Origin: Myxococcota bacterium
GTDB taxonomy: Bacteria; Myxococcota; UBA727; JAHDBA01
DNA length: 35,345 nucleotides
NCBI GenBank assembly: GCA_020627505.1
Contig: JAHDGS010000006.1
Location: 20,510 to 55,854, forward strand
Direction: 5' to 3'
Shown: piece by piece, positions 16,601 to 22,827 of the stretch
How positions within the stretch are numbered: position 1 is the stretch's first letter
Layout: every line of letters begins with the position of its first letter
Made by a program: the position numbers and the translations under genes
Notes under the pieces: generated by a model
The model's database searches: none
What the model was told of the DNA's origin: nothing
The model's input: the letters and a program-made list of their open reading frames with translations, nothing else

Positions 16601-18890
16601 GCATACCATTCTCAATATTAGATGCCACGAGACCAATCTGATGGCCAAGCACTTGCTGAATTTTATCAGGATCAAAAAGAGTAACATCCACAGCTTGCAG
16701 CACATTCGCGAGCGCATGGCCCGAAAAAGCAAGCATATGATGTATTGATGGACGCCCACTTCGAATTGACTGCTCAATAAATGGCCGTTGTTCTGGCGGT
16801 ATTTGACCATTTTTGAGTTTGCTTTCAAGCTGCGCTAAAACAATATGGCCGTGGGATAGAAGTTCTTCATACCAACGCAAGCCACCTTCACCCAAGTGCT
16901 CTTTGATCAACGCCCGTGAAGGGTTATCACCCAATCTTTTAAAGAACTCTTGCGCCCATGCCATTGCCATCATGCGACCTTGAGGACCAGTCAAGTAGGC
17001 TTGAACAGCAGAGGTTGTCCACCGCATTTTTTTATTGCCGAGCTGCTCATTTGATTTGATTAATCTTGAAAACACATGCTCTGGTGCCACATCCCACATA
17101 CGGTCAAACTCTTCATGAAACGACTTCGCTTCATCTTTGTGATTCCGATGTGTAATGCGCATCTCATTATTCTTCTGTCGGGTATCAACAGACGGGTGTG
17201 CAGACCCTGACAAGTAATCATCGCCACTCACAAAATATTTATGATGCACATACTGTGAGGTCGAACGAACAGAAACAGGGTAACCCTTGGCCGCAAGCTG
17301 ACGAAGCGCCTCGATTGCAGGCGCATTCCCCCCCTCAGTTGCCTTCTGATAGAGCAAAATCTGTGTCGGTACACCGCGTTCAATTGCCCGTATTAGCTCT
17401 CGATATTCTTCAGTATCTTTATCTAAACGTAATAAAGCCACCTTCAGCGGTTGATGCGAAGGCACACGTCTCAAATAATCGGTCGCCATCGCCTGTAATG
17501 ACGTTTTGCGTTTCTTCGTAAAGTTTCCTGATGGACCTTCGGGGACCTGTATGCCGTCGTCAAGATGTGCATCATAGCTCAGGCCAAGACCTGTCACCCC
17601 GCCAAGCATCTTCGAAGAAAAACCGATTTTGACATGCGCATAATCAATCCGTTTTAGTAAATGTGAGGGAATATATTCAATCAACGCCTTAGACACATTC
17701 GTACGCTGGTCGACCAAATGTCCGTCTTGTCGTGCTGATAGTATTGTATCAATGGCAGCGTCTTCAAAACCGAAAGCCCGTAACTCTTCTTCTTCGGCAT
17801 GATTGATATAAATCTTCCCGTCACCAAAGCGTATATCATCAAGCAATAAAATCTGTTCATCTTTCGATAGACTCTGAAGTTCGTCATGACATCTCTTTTT
17901 AAAGTCGGCCTTATCTACAAATGGTTTCTGAGCGGCTTCATCTTGAATGGCATATACCACTTCTTCTGTGAAAAAGCCTAAAAGTCTGGAGGTGTTTCGT
18001 TGTTCCGGTCGATTGATATCGAACGCGGTATTCATGTCGCGCGCCTCGATAGGTTGAAGCGCTGTTAGCTCATGATATGTTGGTGGCTCAAGCTCTGCCC
18101 CATCTTCAAATGTACGCAGACTGTACTCCAGATGCTTTTTGAAATTGTCTGCACGTGGATAGTCTAAGCATTTTTCATGATTCCACATGGCAGTAAATTC
18201 ATCTTGAATTTTAGTTCCGACTTCTTTCATCGTCGCCGACGAACAATCTGCTATTTTAAAATGGTCATAGTTGTCATCAAAGGCTTTTGGTGATTGGTTG
18301 GCTGAGCCATAAGCCACAGTCTGTGGCTCACCATCGATGCTTATGAAAAAGTTTTTATGATGCATCTTCGCATCGCGTTCTTTCTCATCGTGCTTTGGTC
18401 TATCACCAAGCTTATTCCATGACTGCGTTTTATCTTTCAACCATCGAATTTCAAATCGCTCAATCTCTCCTTTTGAGAGCTTATAAGATAGTTCATTTAG
18501 CTGTGAGCCATTTCGCGGAAACATGCTCCAATCCCCGATCATTCTAAAATGAAGATTCTTATGTTGCTTCGATAAGTCGATGAACATATGCGCGAGTTCT
18601 TTGTCAACGAACGAAAAGAACATGCCATCAAAGGTGACTTTTTTATGAGGGCCTGCTTCATCAAGTGTTTTCTCAATTGCAGCTTTGACACCGGCACGGT
18701 ATTGCTTCAATGCATCAGGTGTTTTGCCAAAGTAGAGTTCAATAGATTCTTTGGCCTGAGAGACATTTGAGGTTCCATTAACCGTTCCATCAAAACCCGT
18801 CGTCGACAGTTCGCTCCCCTTTGTCTTTATCGATTCTTCACTTGCTCGTAAAGAAGAGGCGTTATGGGATCGGTCGAGACGAATTGGCAT
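13686..18890 (-). CDS. Giant multidomain protein: two PLD-like (HKD-type) motif regions, intervening helix-hairpin-helix-like segment, long unassigned middle, C-terminal S-adenosylhomocysteine-hydrolase-like NAD-binding domain
   Basis: HHKNFFISIDGEPQTVAYGSANQSPKAFDDN and HHKYFVSGDDYLSGSAHPSVDTRQKNNEMRI (PLD-like); INHAEEEELRAFGFEDAAIDTILSARQ (ComEA-like HhH); LLDDGARLIKAL...VALEQTDHGAEELRRL...EVCIIGYGAVGQETAKAFKRRGYDVYVYDV...VINMDRGLPPEYAQL (AdoHcyase-like). ATG 18890 or TTG 18899. Confidence 0.75.
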   Translation of the reverse strand: MPIRLDRSHNASSLRASEESIKTKGSELSTTGFDGTVNGTSNVSQAKESIELYFGKTPDALKQYRAGVKAAIEKTLDEAGPHKKVTFDGMFFSFVDKELAHMFIDLSKQHKNLHFRMIGDWSMFPRNGSQLNELSYKLSKGEIERFEIRWLKDKTQSWNKLGDRPKHDEKERDAKMHHKNFFISIDGEPQTVAYGSANQSPKAFDDNYDHFKIADCSSATMKEVGTKIQDEFTAMWNHEKCLDYPRADNFKKHLEYSLRTFEDGAELEPPTYHELTALQPIEARDMNTAFDINRPEQRNTSRLLGFFTEEVVYAIQDEAAQKPFVDKADFKKRCHDELQSLSKDEQILLLDDIRFGDGKIYINHAEEEELRAFGFEDAAIDTILSARQDGHLVDQRTNVSKALIEYIPSHLLKRIDYAHVKIGFSSKMLGGVTGLGLSYDAHLDDGIQVPEGPSGNFTKKRKTSLQAMATDYLRRVPSHQPLKVALLRLDKDTEEYRELIRAIERGVPTQILLYQKATEGGNAPAIEALRQLAAKGYPVSVRSTSQYVHHKYFVSGDDYLSGSAHPSVDTRQKNNEMRITHRNHKDEAKSFHEEFDRMWDVAPEHVFSRLIKSNEQLGNKKMRWTTSAVQAYLTGPQGRMMAMAWAQEFFKRLGDNPSRALIKEHLGEGGLRWYEELLSHGHIVLAQLESKLKNGQIPPEQRPFIEQSIRSGRPSIHHMLAFSGHALANVLQAVDVTLFDPDKIQQVLGHQIGLVASNIENGMLEMPCVMSVDNYSSQELRTFLSDHSSLRFRQKFVEAIRTSYPMNREANYIKKRLYEETRDPAEFVEHVGQILMEVISKKASETGRIGTHQSMAPFIDKWLGILATHAGFNELFGQRMPSFSEKTDWTRDNKGQDGPALAAIQQMQKKRVVELNDNQLRKGVDDWPAFWDSDYGQKILEQHTNMVFKKVIELSTKQQLPNQRSVMKDDKNVIDFTDYLAREVMRLHRANHGEYTQASEFQRCREEILNDIRSGTRLFISQGSDPYRRISNTPENPIIKSDPMLAAMGFEKQIVTTPSNQFKKRLERLARKPKHKCDLGPWLSFIEPELDELNQARFVFAQTDQKSKSKRDERYTLNTVLHALSANFSSSALNEDTLNDRVSNFLDRLDFSVPYHSGFEAHLQKHNVNHQNLGAQFISCAISYLSSYVDEIGGIDSAQIPLDTMGDRFLFDLLKAALKGGREHGDMPSQVNTKPSKLQPNMFYGLDDQAITALGQSLNVPSYLERMPALTAFFDKYTKDFSLSGHQMASVQHLFPTSMAMYEVFEQFGLKRDDIKIAGKPYSTSEEVYAKMLAEGYHVDKRSISVKQKPNGKISNLVGEAARDELAELFAGVDPKTYNGPKFILLDDGARLIKALHEHYPKYAKHCVALEQTDHGAEELRRLKSKVGELKCPIINMAESHIKKMLEAPAIGENVAFHTERAIEKSVFTSSANQRPKEVCIIGYGAVGQETAKAFKRRGYDVYVYDVSGAAMKQAKADGMHIAEGSEKLQSVHEEISPHQMPPAHEHARNFALKHGHITIECTGNTVLTPDLYHLTPPGAVLTSGGSGNHGLGIHAISDYELNERMAAPTYVTSHGDMHVDRGTKGYLLGNTYAENNKQHLLLKGNDGEERLLLEGGQVINMDRGLPPEYAQLTLLMLIGGVLQAQEADKKGFGNGLLQYDAKMAADIERFVRKPIKAIGQDIMAPDFDALEKW

Positions 18891-18970
18891 ATAGATCAAT
18901 ATTTTAGCGCCATACTAACCATACAATCAAAGAAGATAGCCGCAGAGTTAAAACGATACAGTTATTTGGG

Positions 18971-18994
18971 TAAATATGACACGTGTCGTATTTA
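18971..18994. promoter_or_regulatory. 24-bp near-perfect palindrome TAAATATGACACGTGTCGTATTTA in the divergent intergenic region
   Basis: Only one mismatched pair across 24 bp; core GACACGTGTC identical to 13221-13230. Confidence 0.65.
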
Positions 18995-19048
18995 TCGCAG
19001 CTCATTCTCGATACTTATGTACTTGAGCGATCAAAGAAGGAGAATGAA

Positions 19049-20263
19049 ATGAATCGAACTCAAGGAATACTATCAATCATATTTATATCAATAATATCAA
19101 ATGCTTGTACTGCAGATAAGACTAATACAGCAGATTTTGAAGAGCAGATCTCTGATAATGATGACGAAAACAGTGAAGAAAGTACTGAATTTGATCTCAG
19201 TCAGATTGATGCATGTGAGGGGCCAACTGGTGGCAACGGGTTGGTGCCAGGATCATGTAATAAAACATGGTTTTGTGACATCGGAGATATCACTGTCAGT
19301 TGTCAATCAGACTCGGGCGAAAGTGATGATGGCGCCTACACATGTTCGTGCATGTGGGGCCGAGAAGTCTCACATGAAGTGAGAATCAACGACGGCTGCT
19401 CTGCTCTATATTCATTTACTGACGAACCAGCATATAACCAATATCAAGAGATCCTCAATGCTTGTGGTTTTTTGGATATGGAGGAGCCGCGCTCTGATGA
19501 CACCATTTATCTTGGTGAGCTTGCTGAAACTGAAGAACAAAATGAGAATATAAGTGAAGACAACATATGTGAAGTCGAGAACTCTGCTTTCCCCGAACAT
19601 TTAAAAACAGAATGTATGCAATCGAACTGTTGTTCAGAAATGCAAGACTGCCGTGAAGAAGGTGGATGTACAGCATTATTTTGGTGCATCGAGCAATGTC
19701 CTCAAAGTGATGACTATGAATTACTTATTTGTGCAGATCAATGTGCACAGACTTACCCTGCTGAACTTCCTATTGCGGAAAGTCTAGGTGACTGCCGCGC
19801 AAACTACTGTGCTGATGAAATAGGTATTAATAGAGATGAATCAAATGATGACTCTCAATCAAATGACGCAGAAGTTTGTCTCAACACGTGTCGGTATGCC
19901 GGTGATGGAGAATGCGATGATGGCGGGCCTGGCGCAGCCTATGCTGGTTGTACGTTAGGAACAGATTGTGAAGATTGCGGCGTTCGAATTGGTCAGCCTC
20001 CCGAGCTTACATGTGGATTCGAACAAATTCCTTACGATAAATGGGATACGACATGTATGCAAGATGCGTGTTGTGCCGAGCTTCAATATTGCGCAAATAA
20101 TGTGTCATGCGTCAGCTATATGAGCTGTAAAGATGCGTGTGATAGCGCACCATACGGAAGGCCGCGCGATGCATGCCTCGAGGGTTGTCGTTCAAGAGAC
20201 GAAGAAGGCTATCAAATTTATGAAGAAACAGATAGCTGCCGTGTTTATGCCGACTGCTATTAA
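19049..20263 (+). CDS. Cys-rich lipoprotein with duplicated CMQxxCC modules and one CDDGGPGA-type Cys module
   Basis: MNRTQGILSIIFISIISNACTAD lipobox; RBS AAGGAGAATGAA; repeats ECMQSNCCSEMQDCREEGGCTALFWCIEQC / TCMQDACCAELQYCANNVSCVSYMSCKDAC; CLNTCRYAGDGECDDGGPGAAYAGCTLGTDCEDCG. Confidence 0.8.
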   Translation: MNRTQGILSIIFISIISNACTADKTNTADFEEQISDNDDENSEESTEFDLSQIDACEGPTGGNGLVPGSCNKTWFCDIGDITVSCQSDSGESDDGAYTCSCMWGREVSHEVRINDGCSALYSFTDEPAYNQYQEILNACGFLDMEEPRSDDTIYLGELAETEEQNENISEDNICEVENSAFPEHLKTECMQSNCCSEMQDCREEGGCTALFWCIEQCPQSDDYELLICADQCAQTYPAELPIAESLGDCRANYCADEIGINRDESNDDSQSNDAEVCLNTCRYAGDGECDDGGPGAAYAGCTLGTDCEDCGVRIGQPPELTCGFEQIPYDKWDTTCMQDACCAELQYCANNVSCVSYMSCKDACDSAPYGRPRDACLEGCRSRDEEGYQIYEETDSCRVYADCY

Positions 20264-20336
20264 GCCGTCACAAGCGCCGTCCTTCAGAGCGGCGCGCATT
20301 CATACCCAAATCACATCAATTTTAATGAGGACCCAA

Positions 20337-21416
20337 ATGAATCATATGTTTAAACTTTCAATCACGACTTTAATATTTCTCTCGGCTGCCTGCTTTCCAA
20401 CTCGTTTTACAGGTGAAGATGACACATCAGATATGCCAGATGAGACCAATCAACAGAACGACGATGATGAAAATCATCAAGCAGATGTTTTCCAAGATGA
20501 TGATAATAGCAGCGAGGCTGATGATAAACCGCCGGCCGAGGAATCAAACCAAGAAGACCATACGCTGAATGATGACGACGCGTATATTGATGAGACAGAA
20601 AGCGATAACATTGATTCACTCACACGTGATGAGCGCATTGACTTGTTGGCCGAACGAATTTGCGCCAAAAACGAAGCATGCAGTATTTTGATGGGATGCC
20701 CGCCGTTTGCTTCACCGGGTTGCGAGTCTTCACAACGCGAAAACTTATATTTGAGTCCAGATCAAGAAATAAGATCTTTACTCAATACATATCACCCAGC
20801 GGCATCGTGCGAGGTACTATTTAACCCGTACTCTGGTCTATGTACCAATGAAACGGTACAACAACTCTGTCCATGTGAGTTTCCTGAGATGCAGTACTGT
20901 GACGACGGCTTGACGTGCACAAACTTAAATTCCGCCATTCCAGACTATGCCGCATGTATTCCGAATCAGTATGATTCAGTAGATGATTTTCCTGGTGAAG
21001 ATTGTTCAGCAACAAATTTATGTTCAGAACGGGATATGACTTGTGTGACACTTGATTCAGAGCGTCACATATATCGCTGTATGCCGGCATGTAATATTCG
21101 GGCGAATCAGCCAATTTCGATCGAGTATGATGGTGAATCATACACTGATGCTGTCAATGAAGTCTGTGATGTTCAAACAAATGTGTGTGGAGAATATCCT
21201 TCTGTGGCTGATTGTATCAATGAACAAGATCAGCAAAGTGATTTCATTTTGGGTGAGTGCCCCGAGCAAAAAGAAGCCTATGAATCTGGTTATATCGACT
21301 TTGTGCGATGTCTTGCCGATGAGATTGACACATGTGCTGATTTCACGGTTGAAGATGATGAAAGTTTCCCTTGTGAAGAGCTCTTATTTAGTCTTCTAGA
21401 TATATGTGAAGCGTAG
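20337..21416 (+). CDS. Acidic Cys-rich lipoprotein
   Basis: MFKLSITTLIFLSAACFPTRF lipobox; RBS ATGAGGACCCAA before ATG 20337; acidic linker then multiple Cys. Confidence 0.75.
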   Translation: MNHMFKLSITTLIFLSAACFPTRFTGEDDTSDMPDETNQQNDDDENHQADVFQDDDNSSEADDKPPAEESNQEDHTLNDDDAYIDETESDNIDSLTRDERIDLLAERICAKNEACSILMGCPPFASPGCESSQRENLYLSPDQEIRSLLNTYHPAASCEVLFNPYSGLCTNETVQQLCPCEFPEMQYCDDGLTCTNLNSAIPDYAACIPNQYDSVDDFPGEDCSATNLCSERDMTCVTLDSERHIYRCMPACNIRANQPISIEYDGESYTDAVNEVCDVQTNVCGEYPSVADCINEQDQQSDFILGECPEQKEAYESGYIDFVRCLADEIDTCADFTVEDDESFPCEELLFSLLDICEA

Positions 21417-21460
21417 CATCTCGAAATACTGAATGAGATATCTCTTATAGAGTCTCTTGC

Positions 21461-21478
21461 TGCGATCTCAAGATCGCA
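21461..21478. promoter_or_regulatory. Palindrome TGCGATCT-CA-AGATCGCA upstream of the sigma-54 promoter
   Basis: Perfect 8-bp arms. Confidence 0.45.
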
Positions 21479-21485
21479 ATTGCGA

Positions 21486-21513
21486 CCTGCCATGACAATT
21501 CTGTCATGACAGG
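21486..21513. promoter_or_regulatory. Inverted repeat CCTGCCATGACAATTCTGTCATGACAGG; candidate enhancer-binding site
   Basis: 14-bp arms nearly complementary, centred about 85 bp upstream of the predicted TSS. Confidence 0.5.
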
Positions 21514-21559
21514 TTTAGCTAATTTCAAAGACTTAGCACATCGAACGCCTCACTGTGAT

Positions 21560-21575
21560 TGGCACGAAGCTTGCT
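21560..21575 (+). promoter_or_regulatory. Sigma-54 (-24/-12) promoter TGGCAC-GAAGC-TTGCT
   Basis: Matches consensus TGGCAC-N5-TTGCW; lies 24 nt upstream of ATG 21599. Confidence 0.7.
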
Positions 21576-21598
21576 AACTCTATTATGGAGGCAAAACA

Positions 21599-22777
21599 AT
21601 GAAGCGAACTCACCCCCTATTTATCACTCTTTTAACCCTGATTTTTACATTTGGCTGTGAAAATGCAGAAAACATCACTTCAAGTAATTCTGATTACTCG
21701 TCTAGCGAAGGTTCAGGTGGAACCGACGGTGATCGAACCCGCTCAATCGACACTGATGGAGACGGTTCGTCTGCGCCACCGGCTGAACCCGCACTCGGTG
21801 AAGAAGAATTTTCAGGTGATGTTTCAGATGATGATGGTCTATCTTCTGACGACGACTTGCTCGTTGAAGAAGGTGAAGAGCCAGAACCGCCACGTGATAG
21901 ACCACAGTCTGGTCAACTGACAGCAGGTGATTGGGACGACAACCTCAACTACGAGCATTATCGTGATTACATCAATGATTTTGGAGCCAACCCGTTTATT
22001 CAAACACAAGGTTTTGATTTCGCATTTCAAGAGAAACATTTTAATTCACAAGCCAACGCTGTCGATGTCGTATTCGTTTTAGATACAACAGGATCAATGG
22101 GCGACGAACTCGAATATCTCAAAGTTGAAGTCGAAGATATTATTACCAATGTCGCTTTAGAATATAACGATTTGAGTATTCGTACAGGTGCAGTTCTTTA
22201 TCGCGATCAAGGTGATCGTTATGTCACGAAAACAATTGATTTTCAGTCATCTGTAAATGATTTTAAAGATGAGCTCGCTCCAGAATATACCGGTGGAGGC
22301 GGCGACTATCCTGAAGCTGTTCATGAAGGCTTAAAAGGCGCCCTTGACATGCAATTTCGCCCCGAGGCCATTAAACTGGTATTCTTGCTCGCCGATGCGC
22401 CAACACATGATGACGAGCACATGGCACTCTTACAACAAGTCTTACGGGCACAAGAAGAAGGTGTAACGATTTATCCGATCGCTGCTTCCGGCACTGACCC
22501 TATGGCTGAGTTTCTCTTTCGTGTTGCGGCACAACAAACGACGGGTCGTTATGTCTTTTTGACTGATGACTCAGGTATCGGTAACAGTCATGCGGAGCCG
22601 ACGATTCCATGCTACTTTGTACGTCATCTCAGTCGTCTGTTGTCAGATATTATGATCTATGAACTCGAAGGTGATTATAGACGGCCTGAGGATTTGGAGA
22701 TCATACGTGCAGCTGGTGACCCTGATGATGAAGGACGTTGTATTATCAACGAAGAAGAGTTCTTTGTGACCTGCTAA
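21599..22777 (+). CDS. von Willebrand factor A domain lipoprotein
   Basis: VDVVFVLDTTGSMGDELEYLK (MIDAS DxxGSM-type) ... KLVFLLADAPTHDD; lipobox TFGCEN; RBS TGGAGG. Confidence 0.85.
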   Translation: MKRTHPLFITLLTLIFTFGCENAENITSSNSDYSSSEGSGGTDGDRTRSIDTDGDGSSAPPAEPALGEEEFSGDVSDDDGLSSDDDLLVEEGEEPEPPRDRPQSGQLTAGDWDDNLNYEHYRDYINDFGANPFIQTQGFDFAFQEKHFNSQANAVDVVFVLDTTGSMGDELEYLKVEVEDIITNVALEYNDLSIRTGAVLYRDQGDRYVTKTIDFQSSVNDFKDELAPEYTGGGGDYPEAVHEGLKGALDMQFRPEAIKLVFLLADAPTHDDEHMALLQQVLRAQEEGVTIYPIAASGTDPMAEFLFRVAAQQTTGRYVFLTDDSGIGNSHAEPTIPCYFVRHLSRLLSDIMIYELEGDYRRPEDLEIIRAAGDPDDEGRCIINEEEFFVTC

Positions 22778-22799
22778 AGCCAAGCAGCTATAGAACAAA

Positions 22800-22827
22800 A
22801 ATCCCGCTTATGCGGGATTTTTTATTT
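22800..22827. terminator. Bidirectional intrinsic terminator AATCCCGC-TTAT-GCGGGATTTTTTATTT
   Basis: GC-rich stem with U-tracts on both strands between convergent genes; identical 28 nt at 26584-26611. Confidence 0.85.

Noticed and set aside
18299-18332. Inverted repeat GCCACAGTCTGTGGC within the PLD motif coding region
   Set aside because: Lies inside a constrained coding segment (GSAN...); likely coincidental
13686-18890. Calling the fusion protein an active S-adenosylhomocysteinase or a proven anti-phage nuclease
   Set aside because: Motifs are partial (first PLD motif lacks the canonical Asp spacing; AdoHcyase C-terminus diverges) and no adjacent known defence genes are visible; function left open
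20274-20295. GCGCCG...CGGCGC hairpin after the Cys-rich lipoprotein
   Set aside because: No U-tract follows, so not called as a terminator; may be a weak mRNA stabiliser at most
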